16,073 bases of DNA from Sporomusa sp. (GCA_029256645.1 JAQSXM010000022.1:1-16073); one strand, 5' to 3'; positions 5,581-13,087 are shown, counted from the stretch's first letter. Notes: generated by a model from the letters alone, not told the origin. A program made the numbers and translations.

Positions 5581-7119
5581 ATGGTAAGGCGGTTAGATAG
5601 TAATCTTTGGGTTGTAGCAGTGATTGCGTTAATTATTATGTTTTTTAATTTAGGGAGTATTCCTTTATTAGATCCGGATGAGCCTGTTTATGCAGAAACC
5701 CCTAAAGAGATGATCCAGTTTAATGAATTCTTGTCGCCACGTATCTATGGGGAATATTGGTATGATAAACCTCCGCTGTATTATTGGTTGGTAACTGGTG
5801 CTTTTAAGGTGTTTGGTATGAGTGAATTCTCAGCCCGTTTCCCTTCGGCATTTTTAGGCGTTGCAGGGGTGTTGGTCTTATACTGGTTTGGGCGGGAACT
5901 GTTTAATAAACGTGCAGCGCTGGCCGGTGCTCTCGTTTTAGCAACAAGTATAGAATATTTTTATCTTGGCAAAGCGGCTGTTACCGATATTACCCTTAAT
6001 TTTTGCCTGACACTTGCTTTATTGGGGTTTATTACAAAACGTTATTATGTAATGTATATCTTTACCGGTTTGGCTACTGTAGCTAAGGGACCAGTGGGAT
6101 TTTTGTTCCCTGGTGCCGTAATATTCCTGTATTTAGCTGCTACCAGTCGCTTCCGCCTGTTAAAAGAAATGAAACTTCTAACTGGAATTGGGTTATTTGC
6201 AGTAACTGCGTTGCCCTGGTATTTGTTTATGTATAGTGTACATGGCAGTGCTTTTATTGATACTTTCCTGGGGTTTCATAATGTAACCCGCTTTACTTCA
6301 CCGGAGCACCCGGAATTAGTTGTTTGGTATTACTTTATTCCGGTGCTGCTATTAGGCTTTTTTCCATGGACATCAATCCTTCTTCAGTCCATATGGGTTT
6401 CGCTAACGCAAAGCAGCCAGGAGAGTAACCGGACATTATTGTTTTTGAACATCTGGGCGGTTTTTATTTTTATCTTTTTTTCAATATCCCAGACTAAATT
6501 GGTATCTTATATATTGCCAATGTATCCGCCGCTGGCACTTATTGCCGGGTGGTATATTGACCGGGTTTGGGGATTAAAAGCAAGAAGGACTGCCTGGCCG
6601 GTTACACTCTCTGTCTTGTCGGCTTTGCTGATTGCCGGTATGTTTGCAGGAATGGAGCTGTTCCCTGTCCTCGCAAATGGTGTTGGGATTACTGCTGTGT
6701 TGTTTAGCGTAATGGCACTGTGCTCAATGCTTTTTATCTGGAAGCGGCAGATCGGGAAGGCATTTTGGGTTCAGGTAATTGGCATGACCCTGTTTTCCAT
6801 GGTGCTTGTTGGTATGTTGTTTTCCGGAGTTGCCCCTTATTTCACTTCAAAATATATTGCTCATGAATTTACCGGCAAATATGATGGTAAATCGCCAGTC
6901 TATGTGATGAAATTTCTTCGTCCAGGGTTTGCCTATTATACTGATATCTATGGAATTGAGGTCAAGGCAATGGAGTTACCTGCTGCTGTTAATAATGCAC
7001 AGGGTAAAGCCTATTTTGTCACTCAGCAGGCTGACTACAAGGAACTAACAGAACCGGAGAGAATAAAGGTTAGAATTGTGGCTGAGGCTGCTGATAGAAT
7101 GATTCTAATTAAAGAATAG
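5581..7119 (+). CDS. ArnT-like polyprenyl-phosphate-sugar glycosyltransferase (GT83/PMT family membrane protein)
   Basis: The 512 residues form a polytopic membrane protein with roughly a dozen hydrophobic segments and a C-terminal soluble tail from about residue 420. The first periplasmic loop carries the family's acidic motif, DPDEPVYAETPKEM at 31-44, and then YDKPPLYYWL at 61-70, both strongly like ArnT of lipid A modification (E. coli ArnT is about 550 residues). Such enzymes take a sugar from undecaprenyl phosphate and attach it to lipid A or another acceptor at the outer face of the inner membrane. ATG 5581 follows CGGGGGACG. It is the last gene before the terminator at 7159. Because the neighbours are a deacetylase and an epimerase rather than arnA/B/D, an amino-hexose donor looks more likely than aminoarabinose. 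Transfer to protein (PMT-like) cannot be excluded. Confidence 0.85.
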   Translation: MVRRLDSNLWVVAVIALIIMFFNLGSIPLLDPDEPVYAETPKEMIQFNEFLSPRIYGEYWYDKPPLYYWLVTGAFKVFGMSEFSARFPSAFLGVAGVLVLYWFGRELFNKRAALAGALVLATSIEYFYLGKAAVTDITLNFCLTLALLGFITKRYYVMYIFTGLATVAKGPVGFLFPGAVIFLYLAATSRFRLLKEMKLLTGIGLFAVTALPWYLFMYSVHGSAFIDTFLGFHNVTRFTSPEHPELVVWYYFIPVLLLGFFPWTSILLQSIWVSLTQSSQESNRTLLFLNIWAVFIFIFFSISQTKLVSYILPMYPPLALIAGWYIDRVWGLKARRTAWPVTLSVLSALLIAGMFAGMELFPVLANGVGITAVLFSVMALCSMLFIWKRQIGKAFWVQVIGMTLFSMVLVGMLFSGVAPYFTSKYIAHEFTGKYDGKSPVYVMKFLRPGFAYYTDIYGIEVKAMELPAAVNNAQGKAYFVTQQADYKELTEPERIKVRIVAEAADRMILIKE

Positions 7120-7158
7120 CATGAAAACAAGCCGGTAGGGTTTTATAGCCATACTTAT

Positions 7159-7193
7159 CCACCTGAGTCAATGTGCCTGGGTGGTCTTTTTTT
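7159..7193 (+). terminator. Rho-independent terminator after the ArnT-like gene
   Basis: CCACCT (7159-7164) pairs with GGGTGG (7179-7184), including one G-T wobble, and is followed by a TCTTTTTTT tract at 7185-7193. It closes the deacetylase-epimerase-transferase unit. Confidence 0.8.
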
Positions 7194-7240
7194 ATGCACT
7201 GTCAGCAAAAAGCATAGTGCAATACAAAATCCAGAAAATA

Positions 7241-7269
7241 TTGAATAACCTATTAATATAGCTTATAAT
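7241..7269 (+). promoter_or_regulatory. Sigma-A promoter of the kor operon
   Basis: TTGAAT (7241-7246) and a perfect TATAAT (7264-7269) are separated by exactly 17 bases. The leader to the korD start is about 55 bases. The inverted repeat TGCACT/AGTGCA at 7195-7200 and 7216-7221 lies just upstream and could be a regulator site, but six-base arms are weak evidence. Confidence 0.75.
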
Positions 7270-7331
7270 AATACAGGATATGCTAGAAATAACTGTAATT
7301 ACCTGAACGGAAAGAGGAGTGAAAAGCTGTT

Positions 7332-7541
7332 ATGGCACTGTCTGTTAAGCCAAAGCTCTGTAAGGGCTGCGGTATCTGCGTATACTTTTGTCCTAAATCT
7401 GTCCTCGACTTAGACGACATGGGCAAAATTTATGTAAAAGATCCTGATAAATGTGTTGTCTGCGGTCAATGCGAACTGCGATGTCCGGATTATGCCGTGA
7501 AAGTAACTAAGGAAGAAGATGCTGGGAGGGATACCAAGTGA
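7332..7541 (+). CDS. korD: 2-oxoacid:ferredoxin oxidoreductase, delta (ferredoxin) subunit
   Basis: This 69-residue protein is a small 2[4Fe-4S] ferredoxin-like subunit. It has two complete cluster motifs: Cys10, 13, 16, 20 (CKGCGICVYFCP) and Cys41, 44, 47, 51 (CVVCGQCELRCP). Each binds one cluster, with the last Cys of each set ligating the other. It passes electrons from the catalytic subunits to free ferredoxin in the cytoplasm. ATG 7332 has GAGGAG at 7314-7319, a rather long 12-base spacing; no better in-frame start is near. Its GTGA overlap with korA and the order D-A-B-C are typical of four-subunit KOR enzymes. As a first gene followed by korA, it is not a free-standing ferredoxin. Confidence 0.92.
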   Translation: MALSVKPKLCKGCGICVYFCPKSVLDLDDMGKIYVKDPDKCVVCGQCELRCPDYAVKVTKEEDAGRDTK

Positions 7542-8677
7542 CCAAAGCGCGCTTAATGCAGGGCAATCAGGCTTGTGCTGAGGGGGCGCTGGCGGCGGGA
7601 GTCCGCTTTTTCGCCGGTTATCCTATTACCCCAAGTACTGAAGTTGCTGAAATACTTGCCGAGAAGCTTCCGGAGCTGGGTGGTAAGTTTATTCAAATGG
7701 AGGATGAGATAGCCAGTATGGGAGCTGTCTGTGGTGCAGCTTTGACTGGTGTTAAGGCTCTTACTGCTACCAGTGGCCCCGGGTTTTCGTTAAAACAGGA
7801 ACTAATTGGCTATGCCTCAATTGCAGAGATTCCGGTAGTTATTGTCAACGTACAGCGGTTAGGTCCAAGTACCGGCAAGCCCACCTCACCAGGTCAGGGT
7901 GATGTTATGCAGGCTCGCTGGGGCAGTCACGGTGACCGCGGTGTGATTGCCCTCTCTCCGGCCTCGGTGCGTGAGTGTTTTGACGTGACTGTTAAAGCCG
8001 TGAATTTTTCGGAGAAATTCCGCACCCCTGTTATCTTGTTGCTGGATGAGGTAATTGGTCACATGCGTGAACGGGTGGAATTGCCGGAGCCAGATGATAT
8101 TGAGATTGTAAACCGTAAGCTGCCTTCAGTACCACCCCGTGAATATCAGGCGTATAAGCCTGCTGCTGACGGCGTTCCGGAGATGGCCTCGTTTGGTTCA
8201 GGCTACTATTATCATGTTACAGGCTTGGTGCATAACTACCAGGGGCAACCTACCCAGGCCAACAATCTCACCGCAGAGCTTATTGAACGCCTCCATACCA
8301 AGATTGATAACGCACAGGCTGAGCTGACCCTGTATACTGAGCACTATCTTGAGGACGCCGAAGTATTGGTAGTCGCTTATGGTGGATCGGCCCGCGCTGC
8401 AATAGCAGCTGTTAAGGCTGCCAGGGCACAGGGAATCAAAGCCGGTCTGCTAAAACTGATAACAATCTGGCCATTCCCCGGTCAGATTGTTCAACAGGCA
8501 GCCAGGCAGGTTGGCAAGGTCATTGTGCCAGAAATGAATTATGGCCAACTGGCCGGTGAAATAGAGCGGTATGTGGGGCGGGATAAGGTTGTATCTGTAA
8601 CCAGGGTTGATGGCGAACTGTTTAAGCCTGAAGAAATACTGGAGCCTATTGTCACCGCAGCTGGAGGTGCTAAATAA
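7538..8677 (+). CDS. korA: 2-oxoglutarate:ferredoxin oxidoreductase-type alpha subunit
   Basis: The 379-residue protein matches the alpha subunit of 2-oxoacid:acceptor oxidoreductases. It shows GYPITPSTE at 27-35, MEDEIASMGA, TSGPGFSLKQE at 78-88 and GPSTGKPT at 109-116, followed by the pyrimidine-binding and transketolase C-terminal-like regions. With KorB it forms the thiamine diphosphate active site that decarboxylates a 2-oxoacid and makes acyl-CoA with reduced ferredoxin, or runs in reverse to fix CO2. GTG 7538 overlaps the korD stop by four bases (GTGA), indicating translational coupling. 2-Oxoglutarate is the likeliest substrate from subunit order and length. Branched-chain (VOR-type) or other 2-oxoacids remain possible, since these paralogues are hard to tell apart by eye. 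Confidence 0.92.
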   Translation: MTKARLMQGNQACAEGALAAGVRFFAGYPITPSTEVAEILAEKLPELGGKFIQMEDEIASMGAVCGAALTGVKALTATSGPGFSLKQELIGYASIAEIPVVIVNVQRLGPSTGKPTSPGQGDVMQARWGSHGDRGVIALSPASVRECFDVTVKAVNFSEKFRTPVILLLDEVIGHMRERVELPEPDDIEIVNRKLPSVPPREYQAYKPAADGVPEMASFGSGYYYHVTGLVHNYQGQPTQANNLTAELIERLHTKIDNAQAELTLYTEHYLEDAEVLVVAYGGSARAAIAAVKAARAQGIKAGLLKLITIWPFPGQIVQQAARQVGKVIVPEMNYGQLAGEIERYVGRDKVVSVTRVDGELFKPEEILEPIVTAAGGAK

Positions 8678-9501
8678 TGGCAGACATTGAAAAATATTTA
8701 CGGCCTTCGGCTTTTCCCCACATCTGGTGTCCAGGTTGCGGCAATGGCATTGTGTTAGCTGCTCTTATCAGGGCTATTGATAAACTGGAGCTTGCACAGG
8801 ACAAGACAATCATTGTATCAGGAATCGGTTGCTCGTCACGGGCGTCAGGCTATATGAATTTTAATACCGTACATACGGCCCATGGCCGGGCACTGACTTT
8901 CGCTACCGGCATTAAGCTGGCCAACCCCGAACTGAATGTGCTGGTTATTACCGGTGACGGCGATTCTACCGCTATTGGCGGCAATCATTTCATTCATGCT
9001 GCCAGACGCAATATTGATATTACGACAATTATTTTTAATAATAATATCTATGGCATGACCGGGGGCCAGTCGTCACCGCTTACCCCGGTGGCAAGCAAAT
9101 CAAGTACGGCACCATTTGGTCATATTGAACGCTCGTTTGACATTGGCGCGTTGGCTGCCGCCGCCGGTGCCACTTATGTAGCCAGGGCTACTGCGTTTCA
9201 CGCGACTTTATTAACAGACCTTATTGTGAAAGGGATCGGGAATAAAGGCTTTTCGGTCATTGATGCCATCACCCAATGTCCTGTTTCTTACGGGCGTAAA
9301 AACAAGATGGGTTCGGCGGCTAAAATGATGGAATGGCAGAAGGAAAAAGCGATTCCTGTTCAGGCAGCTTCCAAACTCACACCGGAGCAGCTTAAAGATA
9401 AGTTTTTGATTGGTGAGCTTCACCGGTCTGAAGCCCCTGAGTATACTGCCGAGTATGACAAGCTTATTGCGCGTGTTCAGGCTCAAAGGGGGAATCGGTA
9501 A
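8677..9501 (+). CDS. korB: 2-oxoglutarate:ferredoxin oxidoreductase-type beta subunit
   Basis: The beta subunit carries the thiamine diphosphate and the proximal iron-sulfur cluster. In its 274 residues I see WCPGCGNG at 17-24 (Cys18, Cys21), GCSSR with Cys52, and TQCPVSYG with Cys201, giving the four cluster ligands. The cofactor motif ITGDGDSTAIGGNHFIHA starts at 91 and ends in NNNIYGMTGGQ at 121-131, with the Mg-binding GDGD and NNN parts intact. HTAHGRA near 76-82 is also conserved. The ATG shares its A with the korA stop (TAATG), so translation is probably coupled. Everything visible argues for an active enzyme. Confidence 0.93.
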   Translation: MADIEKYLRPSAFPHIWCPGCGNGIVLAALIRAIDKLELAQDKTIIVSGIGCSSRASGYMNFNTVHTAHGRALTFATGIKLANPELNVLVITGDGDSTAIGGNHFIHAARRNIDITTIIFNNNIYGMTGGQSSPLTPVASKSSTAPFGHIERSFDIGALAAAAGATYVARATAFHATLLTDLIVKGIGNKGFSVIDAITQCPVSYGRKNKMGSAAKMMEWQKEKAIPVQAASKLTPEQLKDKFLIGELHRSEAPEYTAEYDKLIARVQAQRGNR

Positions 9502-10034
9502 TGTGGCAGATTAGCTTAAGCGGTACCGGCGGGCAAGGTCTTATTCTGGCAGGCATCATCCTGGCAGAGGCTGCTATTCTAGATGGCAAACAGACGATTC
9601 AGACTCAGTCGTATGGTCCGGAAGCACGGGGCGGGGCCAGTAAATCTGAGGTCATTATCAGCGATGAAGAGATTGACTATCCGAAGGCGACCACAGCCGA
9701 TATTTTGCTTGCTATGAGCCAGGAAGCATGCAATAAATATATTGGGCTGTTGAAAGAAGGTGGCCGGTTGATTGTCGATACTACGCTTGTTAAAACGCTG
9801 CCGGTAGTAGCGGCTGATAAGCTGGCGTTGCCGATAACTCATATTGCCCGCAATGAGCTGGGCAATGTTATGGTTGCTAATATCGTCGCTCTAGGTGCGC
9901 TGGCCGGTTTTTCCGGTGTAGTCGGGCTGAATTGCCTGACGCAGGCGGTTTTGGCCAGAGTACCTAAAGGTACAGAAGACTTGAATAAGAGAGCACTGGA
10001 AACTGGCTTTGCCTTAGGGCAGGCTGCCAGATAA
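9501..10034 (+). CDS. korC: 2-oxoglutarate:ferredoxin oxidoreductase-type gamma subunit
   Basis: This 177-residue gamma subunit begins with SGTGGQGLILAG at 7-18 and has TQSYGPEARGGASKSEV at 35-51, the hallmark of the family's CoA-handling domain. Its length is normal. The ATG overlaps the korB stop by one base (TAATG). It ends the kor operon; the shared terminator at 10048 follows. The complete D-A-B-C set suggests the enzyme supplies 2-oxoglutarate for glutamate by reductive carboxylation of succinyl-CoA, or oxidises it, as in anaerobes with an incomplete citric acid cycle. The direction is inferred, not visible. Confidence 0.92.
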   Translation: MWQISLSGTGGQGLILAGIILAEAAILDGKQTIQTQSYGPEARGGASKSEVIISDEEIDYPKATTADILLAMSQEACNKYIGLLKEGGRLIVDTTLVKTLPVVAADKLALPITHIARNELGNVMVANIVALGALAGFSGVVGLNCLTQAVLARVPKGTEDLNKRALETGFALGQAAR

Positions 10035-10047
10035 GCGGGCATAAGCA

Positions 10048-10078
10048 AAAGGAGTCTCCCGATTTGGAAGACTCCTTT
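10048..10078. terminator. Bidirectional terminator between korC and ldhH
   Basis: AAAGGAGTCT (10048-10057) is perfectly complementary to AGACTCCTTT (10069-10078), with an 11-base loop that may pair further. It lies 13 bases after korC and 12 bases beyond the minus-strand ldhH stop, with short T runs on both sides of the stem, so it can serve both convergent operons. Confidence 0.8.
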
Positions 10079-10090
10079 ACAATACCTACT

Positions 10091-12262
10091 TTAACTTTTG
10101 ATATTTTCTGCTAAAATCTCTGCGATATGCTTAATTTTCACAGCAGGCAGTTGTTTGTCCAGGCCGCCTTGAATCTGCATCATGCAGGCCGGGCAGGCAA
10201 CGGCAATAACCTCTGCATCGCTGGCTTTGATGTTGGTAATTTTCTGTTTGAGGATAGGCATTGACAGTTCGCTGTATTTGACACCGAAAGCGCCGGCCAT
10301 GCCGCAGCATTTGTCACAGTCCTTCATTTCTACCAGCTCATACCCTGGGGCGGCTTCCAGCAGTTGACGCGGCTCAGTGTAAATGCCGAGGCCCCGCTTC
10401 ATATGGCAGGAATCATGATAGGTGACTTTTTTGTTGCCGGTTGTTTTGGCTAAGCGGCCGGTTTTCTGGTATTCCTTAGCGACAAAACTAGTGAACTCAC
10501 AAACCTTATGGCCGAGTTTCTCGGCACGGGTTTTCCACTCCGGCTCATCGTCAAACAACTCGACATAGGTCTGATGCCAGGTTTCGGCGCAGGTTGGGCA
10601 GGCCGATAGGATGGTGTCGGCGTTGGCTGCTTCGAAGACCTCGATATTTTTCCTGGCAATCCGTTTGGCTGTTTCCCGGTCGCCCATACCCAGTACCGGT
10701 TTACCACAGCAGCTTTGCTCTTCTGGGAAGACTACTTCCATGTTAAGGTCATGGAGGACTTTATATACTGATTCGCCGGTTTCAGGAAAAATAAAATCAA
10801 TGTTACAGCCGCTGAAGAAAGCAATTCGTTTTGCAGGTTTATTTATTTTCTTGGTGATTTTGGTGACGCGATCCCGGAAGGGGACGTCTGCAACTGCCGG
10901 CAGGCTGCGGTCTTTGGCCATGCCTGCCAAAAATAGTGGTAGGTGGCGGATTAGGCGACCGGACTGGAAGGGTTTCTGACCAATAGCTGCTAAACGCAAC
11001 AGGGTATGGAAAACCTTGCGGTTTGCCAGAACATTTTCAAATACTGCCTTAACGCCGAACGGCAGGCCGTGTTCTTTGACCGCCTTGGCCCGGAGTTCTT
11101 CAATGAGATGGGGAATATCGATTTTACCAGGGCAAATCTCAACACATTTGCGACAGCCAATACACAGCTCATTAATCTTTTCAAAATCACCCATACTGTT
11201 TAAAAAGGCAGTTAGGATGGCGCCGATGCCGCCGGCATAGATGTGGCCGTATACATGGCCGCCCACAAGGGTATACACAGGGCAAACATTGAGACAGGAG
11301 GCACACCGGACGCATTGATAGATTTCTTTGAATTTATCATCATGGGCCGCTTTCAAGCGGCCATTATCAAAGAGAATAATATGTAGTTCCTTATCTTGCT
11401 CAATCCACTTACCGTCGTGTTTAACCATTACCGGGGTAGTGCCTGAGGTCATAGTCATATAACTGGTCATTAGCTGGCCGGTGGCGTTACGCGGCAGGGT
11501 GCGCAGGATAGGAGCAGCGTCTTTGATGGTCGGAATCAGTTTTTCATAACCGATGATAACAACATGAATTCGTGGCAGGGTAGTAACCAGACGGGCGTTG
11601 CCTTCATTGGTTACCAGGCCAATAGCACCATTCTCGGCAATACCAAAGTTTGCGCCGGAGATACCCATATCTGCCTGCAGGAATTCAGTTCTGAGGGCTG
11701 TACGGGCAGCCTGTACCATAAAGGGGATATCTGTTGGGATTTCCTGTTTCAGTTCTTCAGAGAAGTACTTGGCAATCTGTTCGCGGTTTAAATGAATGGC
11801 CGGCATAACCATATGGGAGGGTTTATGACCGGCTAAGGAGATAATCCACTCCCCCAGATCGGTTTCTTTTACATGAAGGCCGGCTGCTTCCAGGTCATGG
11901 TTAAGATGAATTTCTTCCGAGGCCATGGACTTGGATTTAACAATTCTCTTTACAGCTTTTTCTTTACAGAGATTAATTAGATATTCTTTCAGCGCGTCTC
12001 CGTCTTTGGCGCGGAACACTTTAGCGCCGCGTTTAGTAGCTTCGGCTTCAAATTTATTGGCAAGATTGTCGATGTTGGCAACAGCACCCATCTTCATCTG
12101 CCGGACTTGCTCGCGGAGGGCTTCGACATCAGCCACATTTTCATAGGCTTTAGCCCGGGAGATAGGATAGGCTTCGGCAAATCGCCCTAAGGCACCGCGT
12201 AAGACCTCATCATTGAGTTTCTCTTCTATTTCATTCTTTATATTACGGTTATTTGTTTCCAT
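10091..12262 (-). CDS. ldhH: Iron-sulfur lactate dehydrogenase large subunit (LutB-LutA fusion, LdhH type)
   Basis: The 723-residue protein joins two proteins that are separate in Bacillus. Residues about 60-300 form the LUD domain of LutB (ISGANFGIAENGAIGLVTNEGN near 201-222). Next come two ferredoxin motifs, Cys317/320/323/327 (CVRCASCLNVCP) and Cys367/370/373/377 (CIGCRKCVEICP). The C-terminal part is LutA-like, with two CCG domains: Cys486, Cys518-519 (SCCGKP), Cys555/558 (CPTC), then Cys619, Cys649, Cys652-653 (CDKCCGMAGAFG) and Cys690/693. The family oxidises L-lactate (or a similar 2-hydroxyacid) to pyruvate and passes electrons to a membrane or soluble acceptor; Desulfovibrio has a comparable fused protein. 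It starts at an ATG sharing a base with the ldhG stop, after a GGGGGTGG site. All cluster ligands look intact. Glycolate or D-lactate use cannot be excluded; no permease is in view. Confidence 0.87.
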   Translation of the reverse strand: METNNRNIKNEIEEKLNDEVLRGALGRFAEAYPISRAKAYENVADVEALREQVRQMKMGAVANIDNLANKFEAEATKRGAKVFRAKDGDALKEYLINLCKEKAVKRIVKSKSMASEEIHLNHDLEAAGLHVKETDLGEWIISLAGHKPSHMVMPAIHLNREQIAKYFSEELKQEIPTDIPFMVQAARTALRTEFLQADMGISGANFGIAENGAIGLVTNEGNARLVTTLPRIHVVIIGYEKLIPTIKDAAPILRTLPRNATGQLMTSYMTMTSGTTPVMVKHDGKWIEQDKELHIILFDNGRLKAAHDDKFKEIYQCVRCASCLNVCPVYTLVGGHVYGHIYAGGIGAILTAFLNSMGDFEKINELCIGCRKCVEICPGKIDIPHLIEELRAKAVKEHGLPFGVKAVFENVLANRKVFHTLLRLAAIGQKPFQSGRLIRHLPLFLAGMAKDRSLPAVADVPFRDRVTKITKKINKPAKRIAFFSGCNIDFIFPETGESVYKVLHDLNMEVVFPEEQSCCGKPVLGMGDRETAKRIARKNIEVFEAANADTILSACPTCAETWHQTYVELFDDEPEWKTRAEKLGHKVCEFTSFVAKEYQKTGRLAKTTGNKKVTYHDSCHMKRGLGIYTEPRQLLEAAPGYELVEMKDCDKCCGMAGAFGVKYSELSMPILKQKITNIKASDAEVIAVACPACMMQIQGGLDKQLPAVKIKHIAEILAENIKS

Positions 12263-12876
12263 TAGTTGCCACCCCCGTTAACTTCTTCATCAACGGCAAT
12301 AATGACAAAACGGCTGGGACCATGCACGCCGATTGTCAGGACGCGTTCGATGTCGGCAGTACGGCTGGGGCCGGTAATAAAACTAATATAACCATGGTCG
12401 TAAACCTTAGAGATAACCTCCATAGCTTCAGTTACGCCAGGCACAACATTGCCACTGTTCATAAAAGCAACATGAACGGGAGGAAGCATCGAGACTAAAC
12501 GGCTTTCAAATGCCATAGCATCCTGGCAAACGCTGCCTGATTCGGCGATTGCGAATTCAACGGCTGAGATGCCAATGTCGGCACTTTCAGCATGCTCGGC
12601 AATATCTGCTTGCTCAGTATAAAGGGTAACGCCAAGTTCGGCTAATGCGGCATTGATACCGGCCGCTTGTTGCAGCGGGCTGTTAACAGCTACAATTTTT
12701 CGGGCGTTTGTGTATTTTACGAGGTTGGCAATGACTTCTTTTGCTTCGGCTGCTGTTTTGACCCGGAAAACCTCAGCCGCTGCATTTTTTGCCCTGGTTT
12801 CAAACTCTGAGAATAGGCTGGTGCCGTCAGCATAGGCTGTAAGCGCTTGTTTCCAGTGCTCACTTACTTTTTTCAA
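12262..12876 (-). CDS. ldhG: LutC/LdhG-like LUD-domain protein, small subunit of lactate oxidation
   Basis: This is a LUD-domain (DUF162) protein of about 204 residues. The conserved blocks are FAIAESGSVC in the middle and ITGPSRTADIERVLTIGVHGPSRFVIIAVDEE near the C-terminus, both typical of LutC. In Bacillus LutC is needed with LutA and LutB for lactate use, though its exact role is unclear. I choose TTG at 12876-12874 because GGGGGAG lies eight bases upstream. A GTG at 12885 directly abuts that site, and the longer frame from ATG 12993 would run back through the promoter and operator at 12916-12959, so both are unlikely. It overlaps ldhH by one base (TAATG on the minus strand), indicating coupling. 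Confidence 0.85.
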   Translation of the reverse strand: MKKVSEHWKQALTAYADGTSLFSEFETRAKNAAAEVFRVKTAAEAKEVIANLVKYTNARKIVAVNSPLQQAAGINAALAELGVTLYTEQADIAEHAESADIGISAVEFAIAESGSVCQDAMAFESRLVSMLPPVHVAFMNSGNVVPGVTEAMEVISKVYDHGYISFITGPSRTADIERVLTIGVHGPSRFVIIAVDEEVNGGGN

Positions 12877-12915
12877 ACTCTCCACTCCCCCAATTTTAGA
12901 TAAATTTTGGTATGA

Positions 12916-12926
12916 TGGTCTGACCA
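12916..12926. promoter_or_regulatory. GntR/FadR-type operator (LldR/LutR-like) in front of ldhG
   Basis: TGGTCTGACCA is a perfect palindrome around a central T, and the symmetry partly extends outwards (TAT...ATA). It matches the TGGTnnnACCA pattern bound by FadR-subfamily GntR regulators such as LldR and PdhR. It lies just downstream of the TATACT box, over the expected transcription start, where a bound repressor would block transcription until lactate releases it. The regulator gene is not in the window. Confidence 0.7.
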
Positions 12927-12959
12927 GTATAACATTTCGCAGTAAATCATAAAAATCCT
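12926..12959 (-). promoter_or_regulatory. Promoter region of ldhG-ldhH, with sigma-A -10 and possible sigma-H elements
   Basis: On the minus strand TATACT (plus 12926-12931) is a good -10 box about 50 bases before the ldhG start; its -35 is poor. Overlapping it, AGGA (plus 12956-12959) is followed after 17 bases by GAAA (plus 12935-12938), the spacing of a sigma-H promoter, with one mismatch to GAAT. Either or both could be used; the sigma-A reading fits the operator position better. Confidence 0.45.
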
Positions 12960-13035
12960 TTCCAATTTGCAAAAAAATTACATAATTCTGCAAAAAAACT
13001 CTAAATCATTTAAATTTATAATTATTCGACCTATC

Positions 13036-13063
13036 AGCAGGAAAAAACATAAATATATGGAAT
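13036..13063 (+). promoter_or_regulatory. Sigma-H-like promoter of the cobalamin operon
   Basis: AGCAGGAAAAAAC at 13036-13048 has AGGA at 13039-13042, then 17 bases, then GAAT at 13060-13063. Both elements and their spacing fit the sigma-H consensus. The transcript would begin shortly before the riboswitch. TTCGAC at 13025-13030, just upstream, differs from a Spo0A box (TTCGACA) at one position. I see no good sigma-A promoter in the 12960-13090 gap. Confidence 0.6.
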
Positions 13064-13087
13064 TATAGTAAGTAATAATTTGATAGG

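Noticed and set aside
10611..10979. 122-residue plus-strand open frame inside ldhH
   Set aside because: Antisense to a protein with complete cluster motifs; no start signals or recognisable domain.
12877..12993. Longer ldhG starting at ATG 12993
   Set aside because: The extra 39 residues would be encoded across the TATACT box and the TGGTCTGACCA operator, and do not resemble a LutC N-terminus.
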